From Bermanella sp. WJH001 (lineage in GTDB: Bacteria > Pseudomonadota > Gammaproteobacteria > Pseudomonadales > Oceanobacteraceae): a DNA stretch of 64,000 nt. The notes below the pieces were generated by a model, which was given only the letters and a program-made list of their open reading frames with translations, did no database searches and was not told where the DNA came from. The translations under genes were made by a program, and so were the position numbers. This document shows, in pieces, positions 35,773-46,287 of the stretch (positions are counted from its first letter, which is position 1; each line of letters begins with the position of its first letter). Where the stretch lies: positions 47,155 to 111,154 of the forward strand of contig NZ_JASJOO010000003.1 of assembly GCF_030070105.1 (NCBI RefSeq), written 5' to 3'.

Positions 35773-37869
35773 TTAAGCTTCGATGCCTTTAAGGGTTAAT
35801 TTAATACGGCCCTTGTTATCAACATCTAATACTTTAACTTTAATCTGTTGACCTTCAGTTAAATGGTCAGCTACGTTTTCAACACGCTCATCAGAGATTT
35901 GAGAGATGTGCACTAGGCCATCTTTACCTGGCAAGATGTTAACAAACGCACCGAAGTCTACGATCTTTTGTACTTTACCTTCGTAAATAGTACCCACTTC
36001 AGCTTCAGCTGTTACCGCTTCGAACATGCCTTTGGCTTTTTCTGCTGCAATTTTAGTTAGAGCGAAAATGCTGATTAGACCTTCGTCAGAAATATCCACA
36101 TCTGCACCGGTTTCATCACAGATACCACGGATCGTTGCGCCGCCTTTACCAATTGCTTCAGCAATTTTGTCTGAAGGAATTTTAACCGTTAGGTAAGTTG
36201 GAGCGTTATCTGGCATTTCGTCGCGGTGCTTAGGCATCACTTCGTTCATTTGCTTCAAGATAGTCATACGAGCATCAAGAGCCTGCTCTAATGCAATCTC
36301 CATGATCTCTTCGGTGATACCTTGGATCTTGATATCCATTTGCAGTGCAGTGATACCTGCTTCAGAACCGGCTACTTTAAAGTCCATGTCACCTAGGTGA
36401 TCTTCGTCACCCAAGATGTCTGTTAGAACTGCGAATTTCTCGCCTTCTTTAACTAGACCCATGGCGATACCAGCAACAGGTGCTTTAATCGGTACACCCG
36501 CATCCATTAATGCAAGCGATGCTGAACATACAGACGCCATTGAAGATGAACCGTTAGATTCCGTGATTTCAGATACCACACGTACTGTGTATGGGAAGTC
36601 TTCTAGTTTAGGCATCATGGCTTGAACACCACGACGAGCTAAACGACCGTGACCCACTTCACGACGACCAGGTGCACCCATACGACCACACTCACCTACT
36701 GAGTAAGGAGGGAAGTTGTAATGGAACATGAAGTTGTCTTTAACCACTTCGTGTAAGAACTCAACGGTTTGCGCATCACGGGTAGAACCCAATGTTACCG
36801 TACCGATAGACTGAGTTTCACCACGAGTGAACAATGCAGAACCGTGTGTGCCTTTAAGAACATTGGTTTGAATGTTCAAGTCACGTACGGTTTTGTTATC
36901 ACGACCATCAATACGAGGCTCATGATTTACGATACGCTCACGTACCACTTCTTTTTGTAGTTTTTTGAACAGTTTAGATACTTCTTCGGCGTTGTTTGTT
37001 TCGCCTTCTTCTTTTACAAACTGCTCTTTTAATTTCGCGCTGATGGCGTCAACTTGAGTGTAACGCTCCATCTTGTCGCTTACTTGATACGCTGCCGCTA
37101 GCTCAGTACCAAATGCAGCTTTCATGTCTGCGTATAGTGCGTCATTAAATGCAGGTGCTGTCCATTCCCAACGCTCAGTACCGTCTGCTGCCGCGAATTC
37201 TTTAATCGCTGCAATTACACATTGGTAACCTTCGTGTGCGAACAATACACCACCTAACATTTCGTCTTCGCTTAGCTCAAGTGCATCTGACTCAACCATT
37301 AATACAGCGTCAGTAGTACCGGCAACCACCATGTCTAGTTCAGAGGTTTTAAGCTGTTCAAACGTAGGGTTTAAAACATAACCGCCTTCACGAGTATAAC
37401 CAACACGAGCCGCACCAATTGGGCCGTCGAATGGGATACCAGAAATAGCAAGTGCAGCAGATGCACCGATCATTGCAGCGATATCTGGATCGTTTTCAGT
37501 ATCAGCAGACATAACCTGAAGTACAACTTGCACTTCGTTCATGTAACCTTCTGGGAAAAGCGGACGAATTGGACGGTCAATAAGACGACTGGTTAGTGTC
37601 TCTTTTTCGCTTGGGCGGTTTTCACGTTTGATGTAACCACCAGGAATTTTACCCGCTGCATAGTATTTTTCTTGGTAGTTAACCGTCAACGGGAAGAAGT
37701 CTTGACCCGGCTTCATGTCTTTTTTGCCGGTTACCGCAGCAAGTACTTGCACATCACCCATGGTAACAAGCACCGCACCGCTCGCTTGACGCGCGATACG
37801 TTGGGTTTCTAAAGTGACTTCTTGATTACCAAAGGTAAAAGTTTTTGTTACAGGAGTAAGATCTAACAT
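35773..37869 (-). CDS. pnp: Polyribonucleotide nucleotidyltransferase (PNPase)
   Basis: A 3'-5' phosphorolytic exoribonuclease of the degradosome. Two RNase PH domains are present (residues about 10-210 and 310-545; the second carries the [29 protein letters not shown] block). A KH domain (about 555-615, [23 protein letters not shown]) and an S1 domain (from 622, [32 protein letters not shown]) follow. The start at 37869 gives [11 protein letters not shown] with AAAGGA 5 nt upstream, 698 aa. Downstream of rpsO, as in E. coli. Autoregulation through its leader is known for the family but not examined here. Confidence 0.97.
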   Translation of the reverse strand: MLDLTPVTKTFTFGNQEVTLETQRIARQASGAVLVTMGDVQVLAAVTGKKDMKPGQDFFPLTVNYQEKYYAAGKIPGGYIKRENRPSEKETLTSRLIDRPIRPLFPEGYMNEVQVVLQVMSADTENDPDIAAMIGASAALAISGIPFDGPIGAARVGYTREGGYVLNPTFEQLKTSELDMVVAGTTDAVLMVESDALELSEDEMLGGVLFAHEGYQCVIAAIKEFAAADGTERWEWTAPAFNDALYADMKAAFGTELAAAYQVSDKMERYTQVDAISAKLKEQFVKEEGETNNAEEVSKLFKKLQKEVVRERIVNHEPRIDGRDNKTVRDLNIQTNVLKGTHGSALFTRGETQSIGTVTLGSTRDAQTVEFLHEVVKDNFMFHYNFPPYSVGECGRMGAPGRREVGHGRLARRGVQAMMPKLEDFPYTVRVVSEITESNGSSSMASVCSASLALMDAGVPIKAPVAGIAMGLVKEGEKFAVLTDILGDEDHLGDMDFKVAGSEAGITALQMDIKIQGITEEIMEIALEQALDARMTILKQMNEVMPKHRDEMPDNAPTYLTVKIPSDKIAEAIGKGGATIRGICDETGADVDISDEGLISIFALTKIAAEKAKGMFEAVTAEAEVGTIYEGKVQKIVDFGAFVNILPGKDGLVHISQISDERVENVADHLTEGQQIKVKVLDVDNKGRIKLTLKGIEA

Positions 37870-38077
37870 ATGTTTCCTTTTGATCGAAATGGAAACCTGC
37901 TTTCTTTTCTGTACTTCCAAGCATTGGCCCTTTCTCTGCTTAAAGTTAAGCGAAAAGGCGAATGGGTAGAAACACAGAGGTGATCAGCTAGGTTATTCCG
38001 TTTTTATTTCTATTTTTAAGTTCAATATGTTTGTGCCAACTTTGTTTATTAAGTTCAAACTGGCCCAAACAAATAGC

Positions 38078-38099
38078 AAAAACCCCCGTGAGGGGGTTT
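38078..38099 (-). terminator. Hairpin between rpsO and pnp
   Basis: AAACCCCC-GTG-AGGGGGTTT lies 9 bp after the rpsO stop. It matches the known attenuator/terminator position between rpsO and pnp in enterics, allowing partial read-through. Confidence 0.85.
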
Positions 38100-38107
38100 G
38101 AGCAATC

Positions 38108-38377
38108 TTAGCGACGTAGACCTAAACGCTTGATTAGAGAAGCGTAACGAGAAACGTCTTTGCCTTTTAGGTAATCCAACAGTTTACGACGTTGGTTTAC
38201 CATGCGAATCAAGCCACGACGTGAGTGGTGATCTTGTTTGTTGGCTTTGAAGTGATCTTGTAGACCGTTGATGTTGTGAGTCAACAATGCTACTTGAACT
38301 TCAGGAGAACCAGTATCGCCTTCAGCAGTTTGGTATTCTTTAACGATGGCAGCTTTCGCTTGTACATCTAATGCCAT
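38108..38377 (-). CDS. rpsO: 30S ribosomal protein S15
   Basis: S15 binds 16S rRNA helices h20-h22 and starts platform assembly. The family pattern is [31 protein letters not shown] then [27 protein letters not shown] start it at 38377 ([10 protein letters not shown], 89 aa), the standard length, with GAGGA 6-7 nt upstream. The frame continues upstream, but that adds an atypical N-terminus. Confidence 0.98.
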   Translation of the reverse strand: MALDVQAKAAIVKEYQTAEGDTGSPEVQVALLTHNINGLQDHFKANKQDHHSRRGLIRMVNQRRKLLDYLKGKDVSRYASLIKRLGLRR

Positions 38378-38466
38378 GATATTTTCCTCATAGGTATATG
38401 CGTTCATTTAGGTTAAGGAAGATACTCACCGTGCATATAAACAGCGGTATCCACCTGAAAGACAGA

Positions 38467-39435
38467 TTAAAGCTCAAATAGAGCGGTTAATTCTGGTACT
38501 TTCACTAGACGCTTTAGGGCAATTACCCCTTGGCTGTCTATCTCGCCAATCCCAACAAGATGGTCCTGTTGATCGTGACAAAGGCGCAATTGTACCTGAG
38601 GCTGCGCCTTGCCACCAGCATCTAAGACACGAATTGCACGCCCAAATTGCAAATCTCTGGCCTGCTCTAAAGTCACATGAATAATAGGCACGCTTTCTAA
38701 TGCTGTATAGGTCGGAAGTAGCCGATCATCTAATGCCGAATAATCGTGTGAACCCTCTGGTTTAAGGGCTATCAGCTCATCTAGAGTGATCATCATTTCG
38801 GGTTTATAAGGCCCTGCACCTAAGCGCCTAAGCACCGCTACATAGCCCAATGTTCCTAGAGCTTTAGCAATATCTTCAGACAATGAGCGAATATAGGTGC
38901 CTTTTGTACAGGTCACGTCTAATTCCAGAAAATCATCACCAAAACTCAGCAGCACTAACTTTAATATGCTGACTTGACGTGCTTTTTTCTTAATATCGAA
39001 CTCAATCCCTTCTCGTGCTAGCTCATACAGCTTACGTCCCTCATGTTTAAGCGCACTGTACATAGGGGGGACTTGAGTGATTTCACCACGAAACTGGGTC
39101 AATACCTGTTCAATAATCTCTGCATTCAAAGGTGGAATACTGGCAGTCTCGAGGGTTTCACCCTCTATATCCGCGGTATCACGAGACTCCCCAAGCTGCA
39201 CTTTGGTCACATAACGCTTATTACTATCAAGCAAGCGCTGACTAAACTTAGTTGCTTCACCCAAGCAAATAGGTAGGACACCTGTGGCAATGGGGTCTAA
39301 CGCACCGGTGTGACCTGCTTTTTGAGCCTGATACAGCCATTTTACTTTCTGTAAAACGCCATTGGATGTCATGCCGGAAGGCTTATCGATAACAAGAATG
39401 CCGCTGATATCGCGGCCTTTTCTTTTGCGGTTCAA
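38467..39435 (-). CDS. truB: tRNA pseudouridine-55 synthase TruB
   Basis: Makes pseudouridine at U55 in the T-loop of tRNAs. The catalytic aspartate is D47 in HTGALDPIATGVLPI, with SKRYVTKVQLGESRDTADIEG (thumb loop), VPPMYSALKHEGRKLYELAREG and CTKGTYIRSLSEDIAKALG following. At 322 aa it is slightly long, ending in a PUA-like domain. It is between rbfA (30 nt upstream) and rpsO, the standard order. Confidence 0.96.
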   Translation of the reverse strand: MNRKRKGRDISGILVIDKPSGMTSNGVLQKVKWLYQAQKAGHTGALDPIATGVLPICLGEATKFSQRLLDSNKRYVTKVQLGESRDTADIEGETLETASIPPLNAEIIEQVLTQFRGEITQVPPMYSALKHEGRKLYELAREGIEFDIKKKARQVSILKLVLLSFGDDFLELDVTCTKGTYIRSLSEDIAKALGTLGYVAVLRRLGAGPYKPEMMITLDELIALKPEGSHDYSALDDRLLPTYTALESVPIIHVTLEQARDLQFGRAIRVLDAGGKAQPQVQLRLCHDQQDHLVGIGEIDSQGVIALKRLVKVPELTALFEL

Positions 39436-39465
39436 AACGTCTCTCCGCTAATGACTGGTCTACTT

Positions 39466-39864
39466 TTACTTTTCTTCGTCTTGATTACGACTTGAGTCTT
39501 CACGCATGGCCTGATTGATCAAGTTGGTCAACTTGTGACCGCGCTCAAGAGAGATATCATAGTGAAAGCGAGGAAGCGGTGTTATGCGTGTTTTCATAAT
39601 CTGGGACAATTCCGTACGCAAAAAACCCGCCATGTCATTTAACACTTTTTCGGTTTCTTTGATGGTATCGCCATCCGCTTCAACCATGCCAGGCTTCATT
39701 ACCGTAAAGTAAATGTCTGCATAACCCAAGTCACTGGCCACTTTTACGGCATTCAGTGTCACCAAGCCTAAGCGAGGGTCCTTTACTTGAAATTGCAGCA
39801 TCTGGGCAAGATCACGTTTGATTTGCTCACCCAAGCGCTGTGTACGACTGTAATCTTTCGCCAT
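39466..39864 (-). CDS. rbfA: Ribosome-binding factor A
   Basis: A KH-fold 30S maturation factor needed at low temperature. Visible patterns are RTQRLGEQIKRDLAQMLQFQVKDPRLGLVTLNAVKVASDLGYADIYFTV (split) and the conserved alanine-containing kink of its KH fold. LRTELSQIMKTRITPLPRFHYD follows near residue 90. At 132 aa it is of normal size. It is separated from infB by a 108-bp gap carrying a perfect stem at 39888-39917. Confidence 0.95.
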   Translation of the reverse strand: MAKDYSRTQRLGEQIKRDLAQMLQFQVKDPRLGLVTLNAVKVASDLGYADIYFTVMKPGMVEADGDTIKETEKVLNDMAGFLRTELSQIMKTRITPLPRFHYDISLERGHKLTNLINQAMREDSSRNQDEEK

Positions 39865-39887
39865 ATTAAAATTCTCTTAAAACAAAT

Positions 39888-39917
39888 AATCCCCAAGAAG
39901 CATGCTTCCTGAGGATT
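39888..39917 (-). promoter_or_regulatory. Intercistronic 15-bp stem between infB and rbfA
   Basis: AATCCCCAAGAAGCA and TGCTTCCTGAGGATT pair fully on the minus-strand RNA (two G-U wobbles), with essentially no loop. The T-rich tail is weak, so it could be an RNA processing site, an attenuator or a partial terminator inside the operon. Confidence 0.55.
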
Positions 39918-39972
39918 TGAATCTTATCCTACTACCAAACAGTGGCAGGATAAGCTTATTGGTTCGCTGCGA

Positions 39973-42363
39973 TTAAATCGTACGAGCAAACTCTTTAACA
40001 TCAAAGACTTCGATCTGATCGCCTTCTTTAACGTCGTTGTAGCTCTTAACCGCGATACCACACTCTGTACCGGTACGAACTTCTTGCACGTCATCTTTAA
40101 AGCGACGCAGAGATTCAAGTTCGCCTTCGAAGACCACCACGTTATCACGTAGTACACGAATCTTCTTATTACGGTGAACCGTACCTTCGATAACCATGCA
40201 GCCTGCAACCGCACCAAACTTAGGTGAACGGAATACATCACGTACTTGTGCAATACCGACAATTTCTTCACGTAGCTCAGGAGCCAACATGCCAGACATA
40301 GCTTGTTTCACATCATCAATTAAATCGTAGATGATGCTGTAATAACGCATGTCTAAACCGCTGTTCTCAACCACACGCTTAGCTGAGGCATCCGCACGAA
40401 CGTTGAAACCAAATAATACGGCGTTTGAAGCAGAGGCTAAGTTTGCATCTGTTTCAGTAATACCACCTACACCACTTGATACGATGGTTACTTTCACTTC
40501 ATCAGTAGAAAGCTGCTCAAGGGCACCAATTAATGCCTCTAGAGAACCACGTACATCGGTTTTCACAACGATGTTTAGGCTTGATGCTTGTGCATCACCG
40601 CTCATGCTAAACAATGCATCTAGCTTGGCTGCTTGCTGTTTCGCTTGGAACTGCTCTTTCTCTTTAGAAGAACGGATACCGGCTACTTCACGAGCACGTT
40701 TTTCGCTTTCAGCTACTAAGAACTGATCACCCGCACCCGGAGGCGCATCCAAACCAAGAATCTCAACCGGAATCGAAGGACCGGCCGTTTCAATCGGCTG
40801 ACCATTCTCATCAAGTAAGGCACGAACACGACCAATCGAAGTACCGGCAAGCACGATATCACCTTTCTTCAACTGACCATTCTGAATCAATAGTGTAGCA
40901 ACTGGACCACGACCTTTATCAAGACGAGATTCAACTACCACACCTGTGGCTGGGCCATCCGCTACAGCGGTAAGCTCTAGCAATTCAGATTGAAGCAATA
41001 CAGCTTCTAGAAGCGCATCAATACCTTCACCTGTGTGTGCCGATACAGGAACAAACTGTACGTCACCGCCCCACTCTTCAGGTACGACTTCTTTAGCAAC
41101 CAGCTCGTTTTTAACACGATCAGGATCAGCTGCTTCTTTATCCATTTTGTTAATGGCAACAACCAAAGGAACACCAGCTGCACGGGCATGCTGAACGGCT
41201 TCTTCTGTTTGCGGCATTACGCCGTCATCTGCTGCTACCACAAGGATCACGATGTCTGTTGATTGAGCACCACGAGCACGCATCGCTGTAAATGCGGCGT
41301 GTCCAGGTGTATCAAGGAACGTTACCATGCCCTTATCGGTTTCTACGTGATAAGCACCAATGTGCTGGGTAATACCACCGGCTTCACCACTGGTCACACG
41401 AGTTGAACGAATGTAATCAAGTAGCGAGGTTTTACCATGGTCAACGTGACCCATTACGGTTACAACTGGTGCACGAGAAACCTGCTTACCTTCATACTTA
41501 ACTTCTTCTAAGAAGTTATCTTCAACTGCGTTATCACTAACCTGCTTATAGGTGTGGCCCATTTCTTCAATCACAAGAATAGCCGTATCCATATCAAGCA
41601 TTTGGTTGATGGTTGCCATCACACCTAGCTTCATCAGCTCTTTGATCACTTCGCCGGCTTTAACAGCCATGCCTTGTGCCAATTCGCCAACGGTAATGGA
41701 CTCACCTTTCAATTCTACTTCACGAATGATTGGAGCAGTTGGTTGCTTAAACGCGTGCTCGCTATCTTCACGACCGCGACGTTTAGGCGCGCCACCACGA
41801 CGACGGCTATCATCCATAGAGCCTTCGCGACGACGGCCTTTACCGCCTTTGTTTTTGTCGCCAAAACGCTTGTCTTTATCTTTGTCTTTATCTTTATTAC
41901 GGAACTCTTTTTTCTTCGATGAGCGATCATCACTATCACCTGCCGGTGCGGCTGATGGTGCTGGTGCTGGAGAGTCCGCTGGCTTACGTGCAGCAGGCTT
42001 AGCGCCTTTTGCATCTGCTGGCTTACGCTTAGGCGCAGGCTTAGCATCTTTTTTCGCCGTTTCATCTTCTTTAACGATAGTGCGCTTCTTACGCACTTCG
42101 ATATTAACCGCTTTTTTACCCGCACCTGTGTTTAAGGTGGTGGTCGTCTTGCGTTTAAGTGTGATCTTTTTAGGACCATCTGTTTCAGTCGCTTGCTCAC
42201 CGTGACTCTTTTTCAAGAAGGTTAACAAGATTACTTTTTGTTCATCATTTACTTTTTCGTCACCACTTTTATGTGGTAGACCAGCTTCGTTCATCTGAGC
42301 GACTAAACGTTCAACTGGTGAGCCTACTGCTGCGGCTAACTGTTTTACCGTGACTTCTGCCAT
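39973..42363 (-). CDS. infB: Translation initiation factor IF-2
   Basis: The GTPase that delivers initiator tRNA to the 30S subunit, 796 aa. It has the IF2-N domain (about residues 1-55) and a long charged linker rich in Lys/Asp/Arg (about 60-210, including a (KD)n run). A second IF2-N comes next, then the G domain with GHVDHGKTS at about residue 303, DTPGHAAF and NKMDK. The C-terminal domains bind fMet-tRNA. It follows nusA by 29 nt. The window also holds its partner, the initiator tRNA gene. Confidence 0.97.
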   Translation of the reverse strand: MAEVTVKQLAAAVGSPVERLVAQMNEAGLPHKSGDEKVNDEQKVILLTFLKKSHGEQATETDGPKKITLKRKTTTTLNTGAGKKAVNIEVRKKRTIVKEDETAKKDAKPAPKRKPADAKGAKPAARKPADSPAPAPSAAPAGDSDDRSSKKKEFRNKDKDKDKDKRFGDKNKGGKGRRREGSMDDSRRRGGAPKRRGREDSEHAFKQPTAPIIREVELKGESITVGELAQGMAVKAGEVIKELMKLGVMATINQMLDMDTAILVIEEMGHTYKQVSDNAVEDNFLEEVKYEGKQVSRAPVVTVMGHVDHGKTSLLDYIRSTRVTSGEAGGITQHIGAYHVETDKGMVTFLDTPGHAAFTAMRARGAQSTDIVILVVAADDGVMPQTEEAVQHARAAGVPLVVAINKMDKEAADPDRVKNELVAKEVVPEEWGGDVQFVPVSAHTGEGIDALLEAVLLQSELLELTAVADGPATGVVVESRLDKGRGPVATLLIQNGQLKKGDIVLAGTSIGRVRALLDENGQPIETAGPSIPVEILGLDAPPGAGDQFLVAESEKRAREVAGIRSSKEKEQFQAKQQAAKLDALFSMSGDAQASSLNIVVKTDVRGSLEALIGALEQLSTDEVKVTIVSSGVGGITETDANLASASNAVLFGFNVRADASAKRVVENSGLDMRYYSIIYDLIDDVKQAMSGMLAPELREEIVGIAQVRDVFRSPKFGAVAGCMVIEGTVHRNKKIRVLRDNVVVFEGELESLRRFKDDVQEVRTGTECGIAVKSYNDVKEGDQIEVFDVKEFARTI

Positions 42364-42392
42364 TCGAATATTCTCCTCCCGCCTGTGGCTGC

Positions 42393-43886
42393 CTATTCGG
42401 TTTCTTCAAACCAGGGCTTACGCGCGGTCATAATTAGTTGGGCGGCCTTCGCTTCGTCGATGTCTTCAATACCAACAATATCGTCTACGCCTTGCTCAGC
42501 AAGGTCTTCCATTGTGCAGATGCCACGGCTTGCCAACACTAAGGCCAAGTGTTGATCCATTCCTTCCATATTCAGCAAATCGTCTGCCGGTTTTGCGTCT
42601 TCTAGTTTTTCTTCACTAGCAATGGCTTGGGTTAGCAAAATATCTTTTGCTCGAGACTGTAATTCATCAACAATTTCATCATCAAAACCGTCAATATCTA
42701 ACATCTCTTCACGTGGCACATAGGCAACTTCTTCAAGGCCTGTAAAGCCTTCTTCTACCAATACAGCAGCTACATCTTCATCAAGATCAAGGGCGGCCAT
42801 TAATGTTTCAACTAATGATCCTTGCTCTTCTTCTTGTTTTGCACCTGCTTCTTCTTCGGTCATCACGTTAATGGTCCAGCCAGTAAGCTCAGACGCTAAT
42901 TTAACGTTTTGACCGCCACGACCAATTGCGATAGCCAATTGGTCTTCTAGCACGGCCACATCCATCGTGTTGGTTTCTTCATCCATCACGATCGAAGCCA
43001 CTTCAGCTGGGGCCAGTGCATTAATGACTAGCTGCGCTGGGTTATCATCCCAAAGCACAATATCAACACGCTCGTTACCAAGTTCATTTGATACCGCTTG
43101 AACACGCGCGCCACGCATACCAACACATGCACCAATTGGGTCAATGCGCTGATCATTGGTTTTCACTGCAATTTTTGCACGACTGCCTGTATCACGAGCA
43201 GCGGCTTTAATTTCAATCACATCTTCACCAATTTCTGGCACTTCGATGCGGAACAGCTCAATCAGCATTTCGTTAGATGCACGACTTAGCATCAACTGTG
43301 GACCACGGTTTTCTGGGTTCACAGACATCAATACACAGCGCACACGATCACTGATGCGGAACACTTCACGCGCGACCAGTTGGTCACGAGGCAGTAAACC
43401 TTCAGCGTTATTACCAAGGTCAACAATAATGTTGTCTCGGGTAACTTTTTTAACCGTACCGTGTACTAGCTCACCAATACGATCGGCATAGGCTGCAGTG
43501 ATTTTTGCACGCTCTGCTTCACGCACTTTTTGCATGATAATTTGCTTAGCGGCTTGAGCTGCGATACGCCCAAAACCTGGGTTTTCAACTTGCTCTTCGT
43601 AAACATCACCTTCCTTTAGGTTGGTATCGATGTCTGCCGCTTCTTGCATGTTTAATTCAGACCCCAAGGCCGGAACCACATCATTGCTTACAATGACCCA
43701 GTTACGGAATGTTTCATAATTACCGGTACGACGGTCAATAGAAACTCGAATCTCAGGCTCTTCGTCTTCATAACGTTTTTTTGCCGCTGCCGCTAAAGCT
43801 AACTCAATAGCTTCAAAAATTACTTCCTGCTCTACGCCTTTCTCGTTAGAAACAGCTTCGGCAACTAGCAGTATCTCTTTGCTCAT
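42393..43886 (-). CDS. nusA: Transcription termination/antitermination factor NusA
   Basis: An RNA polymerase elongation factor controlling pausing and termination. The N-terminal RNAP-binding domain ([21 protein letters not shown]) is followed by S1 (about residues 135-200) and two KH domains (about 200-345, with [18 protein letters not shown]). Two C-terminal acidic helix-hairpin repeats (about 365-497) are of the kind that bind the alpha-subunit C-terminal domain and NusG/RNA. At 497 aa it matches E. coli. It starts 19 nt after rimP. Confidence 0.97.
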   Translation of the reverse strand: MSKEILLVAEAVSNEKGVEQEVIFEAIELALAAAAKKRYEDEEPEIRVSIDRRTGNYETFRNWVIVSNDVVPALGSELNMQEAADIDTNLKEGDVYEEQVENPGFGRIAAQAAKQIIMQKVREAERAKITAAYADRIGELVHGTVKKVTRDNIIVDLGNNAEGLLPRDQLVAREVFRISDRVRCVLMSVNPENRGPQLMLSRASNEMLIELFRIEVPEIGEDVIEIKAAARDTGSRAKIAVKTNDQRIDPIGACVGMRGARVQAVSNELGNERVDIVLWDDNPAQLVINALAPAEVASIVMDEETNTMDVAVLEDQLAIAIGRGGQNVKLASELTGWTINVMTEEEAGAKQEEEQGSLVETLMAALDLDEDVAAVLVEEGFTGLEEVAYVPREEMLDIDGFDDEIVDELQSRAKDILLTQAIASEEKLEDAKPADDLLNMEGMDQHLALVLASRGICTMEDLAEQGVDDIVGIEDIDEAKAAQLIMTARKPWFEETE

Positions 43887-43905
43887 AACCTTGCCCTCGG
43901 TAATC

Positions 43906-44376
43906 CTATTTACCCTTGTGATCTTGAAATATTAAGCTGGCTTTATCGATAGCATCAATCGGTAACAAATACTCATGGTCATCTACATGAACCACGATAT
44001 CTTCGTCATCTTCAATACCAACTAGCTTGCCTTTGAATTTACGACGCCCTTCAAAGGCATAGCGTAATTTCACATCAACAAACTCACCAACGTAACGCTT
44101 ATAATGCTCAAGTGTGAATAATGGACGATCCACACCTGGGGACGATACTTCTAAGTTATATTCTGAGGAAATGGGGTCTTCGACGTCCATTATCCCGCTT
44201 ACTTGACGACTCACTAACGCGCAGTCGTCTACATGAATGCCGTTTTCACTATCAATAAAAACACGCAATACAGAATTATTGCCCTGAGCTATGTACTCAA
44301 GACCCCAAAATTCAAAGCCTAATGCTTCTATTACCGGCTTTAGCAAATCAATTAATTGCTGTTCTTTACTCGCCAC
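43906..44376 (-). CDS. rimP: Ribosome maturation factor RimP
   Basis: Promotes early 30S assembly. The N-terminal alpha/beta domain carries [50 protein letters not shown] (split), with [27 protein letters not shown] and an SH3-like C-terminus (about 90-156). The start codon is GTG, with GGAG 5 nt upstream. First gene of the rimP-nusA-infB-rbfA-truB-rpsO-pnp operon, as in E. coli. Confidence 0.95.
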   Translation of the reverse strand: MASKEQQLIDLLKPVIEALGFEFWGLEYIAQGNNSVLRVFIDSENGIHVDDCALVSRQVSGIMDVEDPISSEYNLEVSSPGVDRPLFTLEHYKRYVGEFVDVKLRYAFEGRRKFKGKLVGIEDDEDIVVHVDDHEYLLPIDAIDKASLIFQDHKGK

Positions 44377-44720
44377 ACGCGCTCCACAGATATAAAAATT
44401 GGGCTAAAAGATGAGCCAGTGTTATCACTACCAGTCACCTGAGCCCAATCTTTAGCGTTTAAGTACTCAGTACTTTTATTAAAACTGCTAAATGCTGATT
44501 GCCTTACGCTACCAACAAAAAACCCCTTATCGGATCCACTTTATATTGTCAAAGCAGCTCCACAGGGGTTTCAATCATCAAGCCCAAGAGCTTGGAAATA
44601 AAAACAAGTGGCTAAGCCACCAAGTAAGTTGATACTAGATCATTCTCACTTAAAAATCGGTCTACTGGCACCAATTGGCACGTTCAATCTTACTCAGGCA
44701 TTGTTTATTAAGGTAATACC
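44377..44720. other. Promoter and terminator stretch between rimP and tRNA-fMet
   Basis: About 344 bp without a gene. It holds an AACCCCTT / AGGGGTTT hairpin (44519-44569) after the tRNA and the presumed rimP promoter to its left. A further hairpin (AGCCCAAGAGCTTGG region near 44580) is weak. No reading frame with a ribosome site was seen. Confidence 0.5.
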
Positions 44721-44797
<77 letters not shown>

Positions 44798-44892
44798 TCA
44801 ATATTTGTGCACATTATAGAGACATCACCTTTTTTCATCAAGGGAAGTCTCACTTTATGCCAACAAGCCCACTTAAGGGCCCTAAATAGAAA

Positions 44893-44913
44893 AAACGAGC
44901 AAAGCCCGTTTTT
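44893..44913 (-). terminator. Weak hairpin between the two tRNA genes
   Basis: AAAACGAGC-AAA-GCCCGTTTT, one A-C mismatch, with A and T runs. It could be a terminator or an RNA processing site between tRNA-Leu and tRNA-fMet. Confidence 0.5.
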
Positions 44914-44922
44914 CAATAATAT

Positions 44923-45009
44923 TGGTGCGGATGGAGGGACTTGAACCCTCACGCGCTTTCGCGCACAACGACCTCAACGTTGCCTGTATACCAATTTCAG
45001 CACATCCGC
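44923..45009 (-). tRNA. leuU: tRNA-Leu(GAG)
   Basis: An 87-nt class II tRNA: acceptor GCGGATG / CATCCGC, D-loop with GGTATACAGGC, anticodon loop TTGAGGT (anticodon GAG). It also has a long variable arm (TGCGCGAAAGCGCG) and a T-loop GGTTCAAGTCC. The CCA end is encoded. It sits between secG and the initiator tRNA as leuU does in E. coli. Confidence 0.96.
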
Positions 45010-45018
45010 AGAATATGT

Positions 45019-45369
45019 TTAATCAATGATAGGCGCTTCAGAACCTTGAACAGGCTCATTGATTACCGGCATCTCACCATCAAATGTCTCTACTTCTTGC
45101 TGTATTTGAGGCAAACCCTCATCAGCTAAACCTGTTGCTTTTTCTTTTGCAAAATAAGCCAAAGAGAAACTTGTCACAAAAAACATTGCCGCCAAGAAAG
45201 CCGTGCTGCGCGTTAAAAAATTACCAGAGCCCGCACTACCAAATACCGTTTGCGAAGCACCACCACCGAAGCTTGCACCAGCATCAGCGCCTTTACCTTG
45301 CTGCAATAATACCAAGGCAATAATGGCCACGGCGATAATAATGTGAGTGACTACAATCAAGCTTTCCAT
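45019..45369 (-). CDS. secG: Preprotein translocase subunit SecG
   Basis: A small two-helix membrane partner of SecYE. The first segment is [51 protein letters not shown] (conserved QQGKG and GSGNFL), the second [18 protein letters not shown]. The C-terminal tail (about 70-116) is acidic. It is 116 aa, normal. It follows tpiA by 9 nt and precedes the leuU/metY tRNAs. Confidence 0.96.
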   Translation of the reverse strand: MESLIVVTHIIIAVAIIALVLLQQGKGADAGASFGGGASQTVFGSAGSGNFLTRSTAFLAAMFFVTSFSLAYFAKEKATGLADEGLPQIQQEVETFDGEMPVINEPVQGSEAPIID

Positions 45370-45378
45370 AGTTTTTCT

Positions 45379-46131
45379 CTAACCTGCTGCGTTACAGATT
45401 TTAACAAAATCATTTGAATTTAAAGATGCACCACCAACTAAGGCGCCATCCACATCGTGCTGAGCAAAAATAGCATCAGCGTTATCTGGTTTTACACTGC
45501 CGCCATAGACGATTTGCAGCGCCTCAGCGATATCAGCATCAAACTGAGCCAGGTATTCACGAATTGCTTTATGCACTTCTTGAGCTTGCTCGGGAGTTGC
45601 TGTTTTACCTGTGCCAATGGCCCATACCGGCTCATAAGCAACCACTGCTTTTTTAAATCCAGCAATTCCAGATTTAGCCAAAACAGCATTAATTTGTTCA
45701 ATAATCACGGTCATTGTATCACCGCTTTCGCGCTGCTCTAAGGTCTCGCCCACACACAAGACCGGTAAAACAGAGCTCTTTAGCAAGGCTGCGAACTTAT
45801 CCGCTACAACCTCGTTACTTTCGTGAAATAACTCTCTGCGCTCAGAGTGTCCAACTAAAGCATAATCGCATGCAAAGTCTTCTAACATAGCAGTAGAGAT
45901 TTCACCGGTGAAAGCGCCACTTGCGTGCTCACTCACATCCTGCGCACCCCAACTAATACCAGAGGCCGCTAATAAACTCTTACACTGAAACAAATAAGGG
46001 GCCGTAGAAAACACCGCCACATCAATCGCTTCTTTATTTTTTAACGCGGATACCAACTGCGTTAATCTGGTCTGATTTTCAGCTAAAGAGCCGTTCATCT
46101 TCCAGTTTCCTGCGACTAATTTACGACGCAT
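45379..46131 (-). CDS. tpiA: Triosephosphate isomerase
   Basis: Interconverts dihydroxyacetone phosphate and glyceraldehyde-3-phosphate. Catalytic residues are K11 (GNWKMNG), His in YALVGHSERRE and Glu in VAYEPVWAIGTGKTATPEQAQE. The phosphate loop is YGGSVKPDN and VDGALVGGASL. At 250 aa it is canonical. It lies between glmM (upstream, terminator at 46234-46263) and secG, a common gammaproteobacterial order. Confidence 0.97.
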   Translation of the reverse strand: MRRKLVAGNWKMNGSLAENQTRLTQLVSALKNKEAIDVAVFSTAPYLFQCKSLLAASGISWGAQDVSEHASGAFTGEISTAMLEDFACDYALVGHSERRELFHESNEVVADKFAALLKSSVLPVLCVGETLEQRESGDTMTVIIEQINAVLAKSGIAGFKKAVVAYEPVWAIGTGKTATPEQAQEVHKAIREYLAQFDADIAEALQIVYGGSVKPDNADAIFAQHDVDGALVGGASLNSNDFVKICNAAG

Positions 46132-46233
46132 ATTTATTCCCCTAATTCAGGAAGGTGGCGATACTACCTAAGATAGCAAAATCTAGCAAGCCAAGGGGGC
46201 CTGCTAGAAGCCTAGTTTTATTGTGATTCACGT

Positions 46234-46263
46234 TAAAAAACAGGAAGTTGGACTACCAACCTC
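46234..46263 (-). terminator. Terminator of glmM
   Basis: GAGGTTGG-TAGT-CCAACTTC (minus strand, one G-U pair) followed by CTGTTTTTT. It lies in the gap between glmM and tpiA, 25 bp beyond the glmM stop. Confidence 0.7.
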
Positions 46264-46287
46264 ATGGTTAACCTCAATCCTTAACAA

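Noticed and set aside
41552-42205. Long plus-strand frame antisense to infB
   Set aside because: It is the shadow of the repetitive Lys/Asp linker of IF-2; no ribosome site or protein pattern.
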